In this document: in pieces, positions 34,170 through 43,645 of the stretch | How the letters are laid out: every line of letters begins with the position of its first letter | Position numbering within the stretch: position 1 is the stretch's first letter | Origin: Mycolicibacterium lutetiense | Lineage (GTDB): Bacteria > Actinomycetota > Actinomycetes > Mycobacteriales > Mycobacteriaceae | Reading direction: 5' to 3' | Assembly: GCF_017876775.1 (NCBI RefSeq) | Contig: NZ_JAGIOP010000001.1 | Location: forward strand, 1-64,000 | DNA: 64,000 bases | Program-made: the position numbers and the translations under genes | The notes under the pieces: generated by a model | Seen by the model: only the letters and a program-made list of their open reading frames with translations | Told to the model about the DNA's origin: nothing | Databases searched by the model: none

Positions 34170-34189
34170 TTTTGTCATTATTGACAAAA
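34170..34189. promoter_or_regulatory. Second TetR operator, TTTTGTCA-N4-TGACAAAA
   Basis: A 20-bp near-perfect palindrome between the TetR stop and the oxidoreductase start (28 bases upstream). It shares the TGTCA-N4-TGACA core of 33501-33514. Confidence 0.75.
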
Positions 34190-34216
34190 CATTGGGCTCG
34201 GTGTCAGCCTCAGTCG

Positions 34217-35773
34217 ATGGCGGAATACGACGCGATCGTGATCGGTGCCGGGCACAACGGGCTGGCTGCGGCGGCCCTGTTGGCGCGGGCCGGAAAGCGC
34301 ACCCTGTGCCTGGAGGCCAAGCGATATGCCGGCGGGATGGCATCGACCGTCGAGCTTTTCGACGGCTACCGCTTCGAAATCGCCGGGTCGCTGCAGTTCC
34401 CCACCTCGGCCGTGGTCAGCGCCGAATTGGGGTTGGATGCCTTGCCGACCGTGGACCTGGAGGTCATGTCGGTATCGCTGCGCGGAATCGGTGACCCGCC
34501 GGTCGTCTACTACGCCGACCCGATGAAGATGCTGGGCCACCTCGGTGAGGTGCACGGCGCCGACGCGGTGGCCGGAATGGCGGGCCTGATGGCCTGGAGT
34601 CTGGCGCCCACCCGGGCCCTGGGCCGGTTCGACGCGGGCCGTCCGCCTCGCACCCTCGACGAGATGTATGCCTGCGCGGCAACTGAATCCGAGCGGGCGG
34701 CCATCGATGATCTGCTGTTCGGATCGGTCAGCGATGTCCTGGACCGTTACCTGCCGGACAAGGACAAGCACGGCGCGTTGCGCGGCATGCTGGCCTTCCT
34801 GGCGGTCAACACCACCTACCGGGGACCTGAAACGCCGGGCAGCGCGGCCGCCCTGGCCTACGGCCTGGCGGTGCCCGACGAGAACGCCGTGCTGATGAAG
34901 AAGCTGGCGGGCGGGATCGGCGCTCTGACCGACCATCTGCATGCCCTGCTGACCGCCGCAGGGGGTGAACTGCGGTTGCGCAGCAGCGTCGACCGGATCA
35001 CGGTCGACGCCGGCCGGATCACCGGAGTGCGACTGTCCGACGGCACCGCGATCACCGCGCCCGTCGTGGTGTCGGCGATCGCCCCGGACACCACGGTCAC
35101 CAAGCTCATCGACCCCGAGGCAATACCGGCCGAGGTGCGTGAGCGGTTCACCCGGATCGACCATCGCGGAAGCTATCTGCAGATGCATTTCGCGCTCGAC
35201 GGGGCACCCACCTTCGACGCTCCCTACGAATTGCTCAACGACCCGGAAATGCAGGCCGCCATCGGCATTTTCAGCACGCCGGAAGAACTGCAGCAGCAGT
35301 GGCAGGACGCCCGCCGCGGGATCGTGCCCGCCGATCCCGCGATCGCCTTCCAGATCCCCTCGGCCCACGATCCGACTCTGGCCCCGGCGGGCAAGCATGC
35401 CGCCTCGGCGTTCGCGTTGTGGTTCCCGGTCGAGGAGTCGGCCTCCGGCTACGGCGAACTCAAGGACGAGATGGGCCGGCGGGTCATCGAGAAAATCAGC
35501 CGGTTGGCACCGGATTTCGAGAAGCGGATCATCCGGCACACCACCTTCACACCGCGCCATATGGGCACGATGTTCGGTGCGCCGGGCGGCGACTACTGCC
35601 ACGGCCTGATCCATCCCGAGCAGATGGGCCCCAACCGTCCCGGCCCCAAAGGGTATGTCGGTCAACCGATTCCCATTGACGGTCTGTATCTGGCCAGTGC
35701 GGGCTGCCACGGCGGGCCGGGGATCACCTTCATCCCCGGCTACAACGCCGCCAAGGCGGTGCTGGACGACTAA
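34217..35773 (+). CDS. Phytoene-dehydrogenase-like FAD oxidoreductase
   Basis: A 518 aa flavoprotein from ATG 34217. The FAD dinucleotide fold is at the N-terminus (DAIVIGAGHNGLAAAALLAR, then LEAKRYAGGM), and the C-terminal FAD motif is YLASAGCHGGPGITFIPGY. The family (PYROXD2/CrtI-like) oxidises or isomerises hydrophobic substrates. No carotenoid genes are nearby, so the substrate is not carotenoid by context. Expression is likely controlled by the TetR upstream. Confidence 0.88.
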   Translation: MAEYDAIVIGAGHNGLAAAALLARAGKRTLCLEAKRYAGGMASTVELFDGYRFEIAGSLQFPTSAVVSAELGLDALPTVDLEVMSVSLRGIGDPPVVYYADPMKMLGHLGEVHGADAVAGMAGLMAWSLAPTRALGRFDAGRPPRTLDEMYACAATESERAAIDDLLFGSVSDVLDRYLPDKDKHGALRGMLAFLAVNTTYRGPETPGSAAALAYGLAVPDENAVLMKKLAGGIGALTDHLHALLTAAGGELRLRSSVDRITVDAGRITGVRLSDGTAITAPVVVSAIAPDTTVTKLIDPEAIPAEVRERFTRIDHRGSYLQMHFALDGAPTFDAPYELLNDPEMQAAIGIFSTPEELQQQWQDARRGIVPADPAIAFQIPSAHDPTLAPAGKHAASAFALWFPVEESASGYGELKDEMGRRVIEKISRLAPDFEKRIIRHTTFTPRHMGTMFGAPGGDYCHGLIHPEQMGPNRPGPKGYVGQPIPIDGLYLASAGCHGGPGITFIPGYNAAKAVLDD

Positions 35774-36117
35774 CGGTTGTTCAGCTGGTCGACCCAGTCC
35801 TTGGGTACCTGCCCCTTCGGCCCGGGCGCCGGCTGGTCCACGGGATGATGCTGCGGCGGCGCAAGCTCGGGCCCGTCGTAGTACTGGTTGGTCTCGAAGT
35901 CCCAGAACCAGTCCTCGCCCGGCTCGAACGAGCGGATGATCGGGTGCCCGGTCTCGCGCCAATGCGCCGACGCGTGACGGGCCAACGAATCATCACAGCA
36001 ACCGATATGCCCGCACGCCGCACAGCGTCGCAGATGGACCCACCAGCCCCCAGCGGCGGTGCACTCCGCGCATCCGGTTCCGCTGGGGAGGGCGGTCTGA
36101 TCGACCGGATTAGTCAT
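35770..36117 (-). CDS. UBP-type zinc-finger protein
   Basis: A 115 aa protein from ATG 36117. Cysteines and histidines are arranged as CAEC, then RCAACGHIGCCDDS and HASAHWRETGHP, the Zn-UBP fold. In eukaryotes this fold binds ubiquitin tails; bacterial members are uncharacterised. It overlaps the oxidoreductase stop by 4 bases on the other strand. Confidence 0.82.
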   Translation of the reverse strand: MTNPVDQTALPSGTGCAECTAAGGWWVHLRRCAACGHIGCCDDSLARHASAHWRETGHPIIRSFEPGEDWFWDFETNQYYDGPELAPPQHHPVDQPAPGPKGQVPKDWVDQLNNR

Positions 36118-36150
36118 ATCGGTGAGCGTAGCCCCGGGTAATCTCGCCGC

Positions 36151-36591
36151 ATGGCAACCAGCGATTCCCGTGAAGTAGTGATCGAGGCGACCCCACAGGA
36201 GATCCTCGACGTCGTCGCCGATGTCGAGGCGACGCCGAGCTGGTCGCCGCAATACCAGCGTGCCGAGATCCTCGAGTCCTACGACGACGGCCGGCCCAAG
36301 CAGGTGAAGATGACGGTCAAGGCCGCCGGGCTGACCGACGAGCAGGTCATCGAATACACCTGGAGCGAGAACAAGGTCAGCTGGACGTTGGTGCGCGCCG
36401 GTCAGCTCAAGGCGCAGGACGCCAGCTACACCCTGACCCCCGATGGCGACAAGACCAAGGTTCGGTTCGACATCTCCATCGATCTGTCGGTGCCGCTGCC
36501 GGGCTTCATCCTCAAGCGGACCATGAAAGGCGGCGTCGAGACCGCCACCGAAGGCCTCCGCAAGCAGGTGCTCAAGGTCAAGAAGGGCTAG
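36151..36591 (+). CDS. SRPBCC-family protein (Rv0854 type)
   Basis: A 146 aa START-like fold protein: N-terminal VVIEATPQEILDVVADVEAT, central strands YTLTPDGDKTKVRFDISIDL, and a C-terminal helix LKRTMKGGVETATEGL. Such proteins bind hydrophobic ligands in a cavity. The position next to the keto-acid decarboxylase and the racemase matches Rv0854 in M. tuberculosis. A close relative lies at 41255. Confidence 0.88.
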   Translation: MATSDSREVVIEATPQEILDVVADVEATPSWSPQYQRAEILESYDDGRPKQVKMTVKAAGLTDEQVIEYTWSENKVSWTLVRAGQLKAQDASYTLTPDGDKTKVRFDISIDLSVPLPGFILKRTMKGGVETATEGLRKQVLKVKKG

Positions 36592-36595
36592 CCCG

Positions 36596-38263
36596 TCAGC
36601 TCGAGTTGGCTTCCGACGCGGACTGCGCCAACTCGGTCAGCAGTGGCGGGATGTCCATCCGCCCCAGCATCACCTCGACGAACACCATGCGGTCGGGCGT
36701 GGCCGCCGCGGTGCTCAGTGCATCGTCGAGTTCGCCGTAGGTGCGGGCCCGGAACGTCAGCGCATCGGAGACACCCAGTGCTGTGGGCAGTTCGGTCCAG
36801 CGCCATCCGGTGATGTCGTTGTATTCGGCGGTGACACCGTGGATTGCGCGTTCCACGGTGTAGCCGTCGTTGTTGACCACCACCACGACGGGTGCCAGGC
36901 CCTCGCGGCCGAAGCTGCCCAACTCCTGGATGGTCAGCTGCGCGGCGCCGTCACCGATGAGCAGCACCGTGCGGCGGTCCCGGTCGGCGAGTCCGGCACC
37001 GAGTGCGGCGGGCAGGGTGTAGCCGATCGAACCCCACAGGGGCTGGCCGATGAACGTCACGCCCGACGCCAACCGGTGGCCGGCCATCCCGTAGAACGAC
37101 GTGCCCTGATCGGCGAGCACCACGTTGCCGGGTGTGAGGGCTTCAGAAAGCCTGTCCCACAGGATCTCCTGGGTCAACGCGACATACGGTCCGGGCGGGT
37201 CGGTGTGCGTCCGAGTGGGAAGCGGGGGCAGCGCCGGTGAGGTGATGCCGCGCTCGGTGAGGATCGCCGTGACGGCCCCGAGCGCGGCCGACATGTCCAG
37301 CGGAGCATAGACCTGCCCGGCCACCACGCTCTGGTTCACGCCGATGTCGATGGTGCGGGCCGGGTCGATGCGTTGGCTGAAGAACCCGCTGACCATGTCG
37401 GTGAACAACACGCCCGCGGTCACCAGCACCGGAGCGTCCTCGATCGCCTCGCGTACCGAATCTTCGCTGGCCGCACCGGCATAGATACCCAGATAGTTGG
37501 GTGAGCTCTCATCGACCAGGCTCTTGCCCCACATCAATGTGGCATGACCGACCGTATCGGCTGCCAACAGCGCGCTGAGTTCGTCGATGCAGTCCAGCCG
37601 GTGCACCAGGAAATCGGCGAGCACGGTCAGCCGGTGATCGCCGATCATCTCGGCGGCCGCCGCAGTGAACATCGACAGCGCGCGCGGACTGGTGCCGGCG
37701 GTGTAGCGGGGTAGCGGTGCGGTGGGAGGCTCGGTGGGGAACCGGGCCACATCCGTCGCGATCAACAGATAGCCGGGCCGCTTCTGCTCGCGCACCTCGG
37801 AGAGCACCCGGTCGATCTCGCGCGTCGCCGTCGCCGGCACCAGATTCGCCTGGGCACAGGTGATCTCGCGACTGATCCGCAGAAAGTGATCGAAGTCCCC
37901 GTCGCCCAGGGTGTGGTGAACGATGCGTCGCGCTGCCTGCGAATCCTTGGACGGCGCGCCGACGATGTGCACCACCGGCACATGTTCGGCGTAGCTGCCG
38001 GCAACCGCATTCGCCGCCGACAACTCACCGACCCCGAACGTGGTGACCAGGGCGGCCATGCCGCGCAACCGACCATAGCCGTCGGCGGCATAGCCGGCGT
38101 TGAGCTCGTTGGCGCCACCCACCCAGCGGAGTGTGGGGTGGGCGAGGATGTGGTCGAGGAACTCGAGCTGATAGTCGCCGGGCACGCCGAAAACCTCGGT
38201 CACCCCCAATTCGGCAAGCCGGTCCAGCAGGTAGTCGCCGACGGTGTAGCCGCTTTCTCCCAT
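36596..38263 (-). CDS. kdc: Alpha-keto-acid decarboxylase (Rv0853c type)
   Basis: A 555 aa thiamine-diphosphate enzyme with three domains. The catalytic glutamate region is [13 protein letters not shown], and the cofactor motif is [11 protein letters not shown] to VNNDGYTVE. It decarboxylates pyruvate-type or branched/aromatic 2-keto acids to aldehydes. The M. tuberculosis homologue Rv0853c acts on such keto acids. It diverges from the racemase across 17 bp. Confidence 0.9.
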   Translation of the reverse strand: MGESGYTVGDYLLDRLAELGVTEVFGVPGDYQLEFLDHILAHPTLRWVGGANELNAGYAADGYGRLRGMAALVTTFGVGELSAANAVAGSYAEHVPVVHIVGAPSKDSQAARRIVHHTLGDGDFDHFLRISREITCAQANLVPATATREIDRVLSEVREQKRPGYLLIATDVARFPTEPPTAPLPRYTAGTSPRALSMFTAAAAEMIGDHRLTVLADFLVHRLDCIDELSALLAADTVGHATLMWGKSLVDESSPNYLGIYAGAASEDSVREAIEDAPVLVTAGVLFTDMVSGFFSQRIDPARTIDIGVNQSVVAGQVYAPLDMSAALGAVTAILTERGITSPALPPLPTRTHTDPPGPYVALTQEILWDRLSEALTPGNVVLADQGTSFYGMAGHRLASGVTFIGQPLWGSIGYTLPAALGAGLADRDRRTVLLIGDGAAQLTIQELGSFGREGLAPVVVVVNNDGYTVERAIHGVTAEYNDITGWRWTELPTALGVSDALTFRARTYGELDDALSTAAATPDRMVFVEVMLGRMDIPPLLTELAQSASEANSS

Positions 38264-38280
38264 GCCTTAGTGTGCCTCGC

Positions 38281-39363
38281 ATGACCAACACCGGACCGCT
38301 CGCCGGAGTGCGAGTTATCGAACTCGGGGGCATCGGCCCGGGACCGCACGCCGCGATGATGCTCTCGGACCTGGGTGCCGACGTGGTGCGGGTGCGTCGT
38401 CCCGGCGGCCTGACCATGCCCGCCGAGAACCTCGATCTGATGCACCGCGGCAAGCGCATCGTGGACCTGGACGTCAAGTCCGAGCCCGGCAAGCTGTTGG
38501 ACCTGGTCGCCAAAGCCGATGTGCTGCTGGACTGTTTCCGTCCCGGCACCTGCGAACGTCTCGGTATCGGGCCGGCTGAGTGTGAGGCCGTCAATCCGCG
38601 CCTGATCTTCGCCCGGATCACCGGCTGGGGCCAGGACGGTCCGCTGGCCACGACGGCCGGTCACGACATCAACTACCTGTCGCAGACCGGCGCGCTGAGC
38701 GCGATCGGTTACCGCGACCGCCCGCCGGTGGCCCCGCTCAACCTTGTCGCCGATTTCGGCGGCGGCTCGATGCTCGTCGTCATCGGCATCGTCACCGCGC
38801 TGTACGAGCGGGAACGCTCGGGCAAGGGGCAGGTCATCGATGCCGCGATGGTCGATGGCGTCAGCATGCTGGCGCAGATGATGTGGACGATGCGGGCCAC
38901 CGGATCGCTGCGCGACGAACGCGAGTCGTTCCTGCTCGACGGCGGCGCCCCGTACTACCGGACCTACGAGACGTCCGACGGCGGCTACATGGCGGTCGGG
39001 TCGATCGAGCCGCAGTTCTTCGCGCAGCTGGTGGCCGGTCTCGGTCTGGACGCCGCCGCGATCCCCGGGCAGTTCGAACTGGCGCGGTATGACGAGATGC
39101 GGGCCATCTTCACGGAGCGGTTCGCCACCAAGACCCGCGACGAGTGGACCAAGATCTTCGCGGGTACCGACGCGTGTGTGACACCGGTGCTCACCTGGGG
39201 TGAGGCTGCCGAGGGCGAGCATCTGCTGGCCCGCTCCACCCTGGTCACCGTGGACGGTGTCGCGCAGGCCGCCCCGGCCCCGCGGTTCTCCCGGACCTCG
39301 CCTTCGACACCCGGCCGGCCGCCGCAGTCGAGCACCGACATCGCCGACATCGGCTGGACCTGA
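38281..39363 (+). CDS. far: CaiB/BaiF alpha-methylacyl-CoA racemase (Rv0855 type)
   Basis: A 360 aa family III CoA-transferase fold enzyme; ATG 38281 opens MTNTGPLAGVRVIELGG. The family signature RPGTCERLGI and the active-site region TAGHDINYLSQTGAL are present. It interconverts 2-methyl stereoisomers of acyl-CoA before beta-oxidation. Order matches M. tuberculosis Rv0855 (far). Confidence 0.88.
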   Translation: MTNTGPLAGVRVIELGGIGPGPHAAMMLSDLGADVVRVRRPGGLTMPAENLDLMHRGKRIVDLDVKSEPGKLLDLVAKADVLLDCFRPGTCERLGIGPAECEAVNPRLIFARITGWGQDGPLATTAGHDINYLSQTGALSAIGYRDRPPVAPLNLVADFGGGSMLVVIGIVTALYERERSGKGQVIDAAMVDGVSMLAQMMWTMRATGSLRDERESFLLDGGAPYYRTYETSDGGYMAVGSIEPQFFAQLVAGLGLDAAAIPGQFELARYDEMRAIFTERFATKTRDEWTKIFAGTDACVTPVLTWGEAAEGEHLLARSTLVTVDGVAQAAPAPRFSRTSPSTPGRPPQSSTDIADIGWT

Positions 39364-39422
39364 CCGGTGCGCAGGGCCTTTGTACCCTGGCAATCGGGCT
39401 CGGAAGCAGCCACGATGGGGGT

Positions 39423-40322
39423 GTGACTTCCACGGACGCACCAGTAGTAGTCGGAATCAACGGCAGTGACGGGGCGCTCGGCGCGGCCCGCTGGGCCGGC
39501 GCGGTTGCCGCGCGGTTCGGCGCGCCGCTGCGCATCGTGCACGCCCTGCCGTCCATCGGCCGCAATCTGACCCAGACCGCAGCAGCCCTGACCGCGGCGA
39601 TGATGTCGTATCAGCGCGACATGGCCCAGGCGTTCCTCAAGGCCGCGGAGGAGGCCGTGCGCGCCGATCATCCCGAGCTGTCGATATCCACGGTCTCGTT
39701 CAACGAACCCGCCGACCAGGTGCTGATCGAGGCCAGCCGGGAGGCGCGGCTCGTCGTCCTCGGCGGTAAGACGGTGACCCCCGCGGCAGCCCTGTTGATC
39801 GGGTCGACGGCGCTGTCCGTGGCGACGCGGGCCGCGTGCCCGGTGGTCGCCTTCCGCGGGGATCGGGTCGCCCCGGGGGACGGCCCGGTCGTCGTCGGGG
39901 TCGACGACAGTCCCGCGGCCCAGGCCGCACTGGAGACGGCATTCCAGTTCGCCGATCGGTTCGGGTTGGCGCTCAATGCCGTGCGCTCGTTGTCGTTGGC
40001 TGCACCGGCGGAGACCGGTGTCTCCATCCCGCTGCTGATCGACTGGGACGGTGTGGAGTCCGCCGAACTGCTGGCGCTGACCGAGACCGTCGACGTCCAC
40101 AACAAGAACCATCGGGGCGTCGACGCCAAATGTTTCGTCGAGCCCGACTCGCCCGGCAAGGCCCTGTTGAAGCACGTCGAGGACTCCGGACTTGTGGTGG
40201 TCGGATCCCGCGGGCGCAACGCGCTGGCCGGTGTGCTGCTGGGTTCGACGAGTCTCAACCTGCTGCACCACAGTCCGGTACCGGTGATGATCTGTCGGGC
40301 ACAAGGAGATTCGGATGAGTGA
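39423..40322 (+). CDS. Universal stress protein, tandem domain
   Basis: A 299 aa protein with two USP domains, each with an ATP-binding loop; the second ends VVVGSRGRNALAGVLLGSTS, the G-2x-G-9x-G-S/T type. GTG 39423 start. It overlaps the next USP by 8 bases. No DosR-type box is recognisable in the 59 bases upstream. The pair is absent from the corresponding position in M. tuberculosis. Confidence 0.9.
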   Translation: MTSTDAPVVVGINGSDGALGAARWAGAVAARFGAPLRIVHALPSIGRNLTQTAAALTAAMMSYQRDMAQAFLKAAEEAVRADHPELSISTVSFNEPADQVLIEASREARLVVLGGKTVTPAAALLIGSTALSVATRAACPVVAFRGDRVAPGDGPVVVGVDDSPAAQAALETAFQFADRFGLALNAVRSLSLAAPAETGVSIPLLIDWDGVESAELLALTETVDVHNKNHRGVDAKCFVEPDSPGKALLKHVEDSGLVVVGSRGRNALAGVLLGSTSLNLLHHSPVPVMICRAQGDSDE

Positions 40323-41190
40323 GCACGGCGTCCGGCGCGGCATCGTCGTCGGGGTTGACGGGTCGCCGGCATCGGACAACGCGGTGGCGTGGGCTGCTCG
40401 GGACGCGACACTGCGGGGCGTCGAGCTCACGTTGGTGTACGCATTGCCGGGTGCCATGTCGCCGGTGTGGTTGGATGTGGCGCTGCCCCAGGAATACTGG
40501 GATTATCAGGACCAGCAGGGGCAGGACGTCCTCGATGCTGCCCGCCGGGTCGCCGTGGAAGTGGCCGGGACGCACCCGCTGGACATCATTGCCAAAGCTG
40601 TTCCTGGGCATGCGGTTGCGACGCTGATCGAGTACTCGCGGCAGGCTGAGCTGGTGGTCGTGGGTTCCCGCGGCCTGAGCAAATGGGGACGCCGACTGCT
40701 CGGATCGGTGAGCTCGAGTCTGGCGCACCACGCCCACGGTCCGGTGGCGGTGATCCCACACAACGAACGCCCGCAGACGGCGCCGGTGGTAGTCGGGGTC
40801 GACGGGTCACCTGCGTCTGAGCTCGCCACCGCGATGGCGTTCGACGAGGCGTCGCGTCGCGGTGTCGAGCTCGTGGTCCTCCACACCTGGGCGGACCTGA
40901 ACTTCGAGTTCCCCGCCGTCAGGTGGGAGGACCTGAGCTCCCAGGCCGAGCGTGCGCTGGCTGAACAGCTGGCCGGGTGGGGTGAGCGGTATCCCGATGT
41001 CGCCGTCCGGCGGGTGGTCATGCCCGATCAGCCGGCCCGGCAACTACTGGCTCAGGCGGAAAACGCGCAGCTCGTGGTGGTCGGTAACCGGGGTCGGGGT
41101 GGATTCGCCGGGATGTTGCTCGGCTCGGTCAGTTCCGCGGTGGTGCATTCATCCACCGCGCCGGTGATCGTTGCGCGGCAAACCAACTGA
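40315..41190 (+). CDS. Universal stress protein, tandem domain
   Basis: A 291 aa protein of the same family and fold as its neighbour, with glycine loops VVVGSRGLSKWGRRLLGSVS and VVVGNRGRGGFAGMLLGSVS. It is translated from an ATG 8 bases inside the upstream gene after AAGGAG. Both are expected to be cytoplasmic ATP-binding dormancy or stress proteins. Confidence 0.9.
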   Translation: MSEHGVRRGIVVGVDGSPASDNAVAWAARDATLRGVELTLVYALPGAMSPVWLDVALPQEYWDYQDQQGQDVLDAARRVAVEVAGTHPLDIIAKAVPGHAVATLIEYSRQAELVVVGSRGLSKWGRRLLGSVSSSLAHHAHGPVAVIPHNERPQTAPVVVGVDGSPASELATAMAFDEASRRGVELVVLHTWADLNFEFPAVRWEDLSSQAERALAEQLAGWGERYPDVAVRRVVMPDQPARQLLAQAENAQLVVVGNRGRGGFAGMLLGSVSSAVVHSSTAPVIVARQTN

Positions 41191-41254
41191 TTGTTGATAG
41201 TCCTCAACACGAAGAACCGCACACGGGACGGCACGCTTCGCTAGATTTGGGGGC

Positions 41255-41704
41255 GTGGCTGTGCAGGCATCACGCGAGGCGGTTTTCGACGCCTCGCCGG
41301 AGGCGATCATGGAGGTGCTCGCCGACGTCGACGCGCTGCCGTCCTGGTCGGCGGTGCACCGTCGCGTCAAGGTCATCGACCGCTATCCCGACGGCAGGCC
41401 CCACCATGTCAAGACCACCATGCGGCTGCTGGGCATCACCGACAAAGAGCTCCTCGAGTTCCACTGGGGCGACCACTGGATGGTGTGGGATGCCGAACCC
41501 AACCTGCAGCAGCGTGGGCAGCATGTCGAATACAACCTGACGCCCGAGGTGGATCGGACGCGGGTGCGGTTCGACGTCATCGTCGACCTCGCGATGCCGG
41601 TGCCGGAGTTCCTCATCAAGCGGGCGAAGACACTCGTTCTCGACGTCGCCATCGAGCGGTTGCGTCAGCGCGTCATGCGGAATCCACGGCACCGACTGCC
41701 CTAA
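41255..41704 (+). CDS. SRPBCC-family protein (Rv0856 type)
   Basis: A 149 aa protein, GTG start, a paralogue of the gene at 36151: VQASREAVFDASPEAIMEVL, then YNLTPEVDRTRVRFDVIVDL and a C-terminal helix. Ligand-binding START-like fold; ligand unknown. It overlaps the convergent membrane-protein gene by 4 bases. Confidence 0.87.
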   Translation: MAVQASREAVFDASPEAIMEVLADVDALPSWSAVHRRVKVIDRYPDGRPHHVKTTMRLLGITDKELLEFHWGDHWMVWDAEPNLQQRGQHVEYNLTPEVDRTRVRFDVIVDLAMPVPEFLIKRAKTLVLDVAIERLRQRVMRNPRHRLP

Positions 41705-43215
41705 TCGGTGGGTATCCGGTCCCGCATCGCGTAGGCGACGGCGACGGCCAGTGACGGCTGCTTGGTGCCGCACACGTCGACCGCCATGACGATATTGGAC
41801 TTGGCGGACAGGGCCTGCGTGCAATCCGGGGGCGCGCTCGACGAGGCCGAATCAGGCATGGACAGAATGCGTTCCTGTACTCCCAGGGTTCCGAGGGTGC
41901 GGGCCTGTGCCTCGCCGCGGCGGTTCACCGAGGCAGCTTTGCCCGTGCATTCGTTCCAGCGGTCCAGCGCGCCGGCCATGAACTCCTCGGCCTGGGTAGG
42001 GTTGTCAAATCTCATGGCGCGTTGACGTACCCACGTGCCGTCGCCGATGAACTCACGTTCCCGAGAATCCGGTGTTCTCGCCCGATAGTTTTCGGGGACA
42101 CAGTCTTTGGGCGCCGCAGGGTTGTCACGGGCGGGCGTGATCGTGTCGGGGCCGGTGGCGTTGAGGCGTCCTGTGCCCACCAGTGTCTGGGTGGTCTCGG
42201 GGCTGAGCAGGACGGATTCGAGGTCGGACTGCTGGAAGACCCGCACCACCTCGGGGCACTGCCAATACGGGTCGACCGTGCCGCCTTTTGCCACCGGGGT
42301 CGAGTTCACGACGCCGGTGATGCGGTGCGACGCATCGGGTGTCACCGTGATGGCGTAGCCCTGCTCGCGCGACCACCGGGCCGGCACCAGAACATAACGA
42401 CCGCCGTGCGCTTCCAGGACACGTAGGCATTGGTAGCGGTAGACCGGCGCAGCAGGCGGACCTTCGGCGGGCAGGGTCGATTTCTTGACGAGGTAGCCCG
42501 GAATGCCCAGTACCTCGGTGGTATCGAGTTGCACTGCGGTGTAATCGCCGTCAGCGGCCCACAGTCCGCCTGCGGTGAAGGCCCCGTCGCGCTTGCCCTG
42601 ATCGGACGCGTAGATCCTCGTGACCCAGAACAATGCCCCGACCGTGGTTATCACCGCGAGCACGAGCACCGTTCGCTCGGCGATCCTGGGTAGCCGCCCG
42701 AGGCTGCCGAGGCCACCGGTGAGGGCCAGCACCGAATAGCCTGCGACGAGCAGCGCGATGCCCGCCACGATCAGCCCCGCCATATAGATCGGGGGAGCAC
42801 CTTCGATGACCCAGTTGATCATGCTGTACTCGGACGTCAGCCAGACGACGGCCACGATCAACCCCGCTGCACCCACAGCCGCGGACAGCCACGCGATGGT
42901 GCGTAGCAATGGGATTCGACGTTCTGAGGCCGCCCACCGCCGCACGCCCACAGTCAGAACCACGAGCAATGCCATCGCGATGAGTACGCGAAAGGCTGCG
43001 AAGAAGAACACCCTGATGGTGGTGACGGCGTAGTCGGCCGACGTGTATCCCAGCGTCGACGGATCGACACCGAAGTAGTGGAGTCGGTCGTGGATGAACA
43101 GCAGACCGTAGAAATAGCACAACCCGGTGATCACTGACGTCGGTGCCACAACCAGGGCCGCCAGGCTCAGCCACCGTTCGGCGGATTGAGAGAGCGACTT
43201 CGTCTCGTCGCTCAC
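41701..43215 (-). CDS. Large membrane protein with extracytoplasmic domain, coupled to a lipoprotein
   Basis: A 504 aa protein. Five membrane helices occupy about residues 15-210 (LAALVVAPTSVITGLCYF, FRVLIAMALLVVLTVG, TIAWLSAAVGAAGLIVAVVW, YMAGLIVAGIALLVAGYS, VLVLAVITTVGALFWV). The remaining 290 residues are a soluble domain with several cysteines, similar in tone to mycobacterial secreted septum- or sensin-like domains. ATG overlaps the lipoprotein stop in ATGA. Function unknown. Confidence 0.75.
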   Translation of the reverse strand: MSDETKSLSQSAERWLSLAALVVAPTSVITGLCYFYGLLFIHDRLHYFGVDPSTLGYTSADYAVTTIRVFFFAAFRVLIAMALLVVLTVGVRRWAASERRIPLLRTIAWLSAAVGAAGLIVAVVWLTSEYSMINWVIEGAPPIYMAGLIVAGIALLVAGYSVLALTGGLGSLGRLPRIAERTVLVLAVITTVGALFWVTRIYASDQGKRDGAFTAGGLWAADGDYTAVQLDTTEVLGIPGYLVKKSTLPAEGPPAAPVYRYQCLRVLEAHGGRYVLVPARWSREQGYAITVTPDASHRITGVVNSTPVAKGGTVDPYWQCPEVVRVFQQSDLESVLLSPETTQTLVGTGRLNATGPDTITPARDNPAAPKDCVPENYRARTPDSREREFIGDGTWVRQRAMRFDNPTQAEEFMAGALDRWNECTGKAASVNRRGEAQARTLGTLGVQERILSMPDSASSSAPPDCTQALSAKSNIVMAVDVCGTKQPSLAVAVAYAMRDRIPTD

Positions 43216-43556
43216 GATGGCGGTGTCGCCGGCACGGACGGGGTCGTGGTGGTGGTCGTCGTTGTCGGAAGCGTCGTGGTTGTGGTTGGGGTTGTGGGCG
43301 CAAGCGTCGTCGTCGTTGGCGGTGTCGTCGTCGGCTGGGTGAACCCCTCACCCGTGGTCGTTGTCGGGTCCGAGTACGCGGTCGTCGTTGTCGCGGCGGT
43401 CGTCGACGGCAGCGGAACCGTCCCGGTCGTCGGGGTGTGTGTCGTCGTGGGGTCGGTGTGGGTCTCGCTATTGCAAGCCACGGCCAACACCGCCGCTGCG
43501 GTGATCGCCGCGAGCCCGATGGCCCGCCCAACCGTTGTCGATCCGAGGTTCATCAC
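43212..43556 (-). CDS. Threonine-rich lipoprotein
   Basis: A 114 aa protein with a lipoprotein signal (AIGLAAITAAAVLAVAC, lipid-linked cysteine in LAVAC). The mature chain is mostly threonine and proline, with runs of up to eight threonines, a typical site for O-mannosylation. It is translationally coupled to the membrane protein downstream and may form an envelope complex with it. Confidence 0.75.
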   Translation of the reverse strand: MMNLGSTTVGRAIGLAAITAAAVLAVACNSETHTDPTTTHTPTTGTVPLPSTTAATTTTAYSDPTTTTGEGFTQPTTTPPTTTTLAPTTPTTTTTLPTTTTTTTTPSVPATPPS

Positions 43557-43645
43557 GGCCTCCCACCAGTGTCTTTACGATGGTGGCAAATTCGGCGACG
43601 TCGCGCGCGAGTATCGGGCTACTCGAAATTGAAGCCGGCGCCTGG

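Noticed and set aside
34178..35962. 594-codon open frame on the minus strand
   Set aside because: It is antisense to the FAD oxidoreductase, has no family motifs, and results from GC-rich codon bias.
39364..39422. DosR box before the universal stress genes
   Set aside because: No palindrome of the DosR type could be found in the gap.
43212..43450. CRISPR-like short repeats
   Set aside because: The repetition is of Thr codons in a lipoprotein gene; no regular spacers. No CRISPR array was seen elsewhere.
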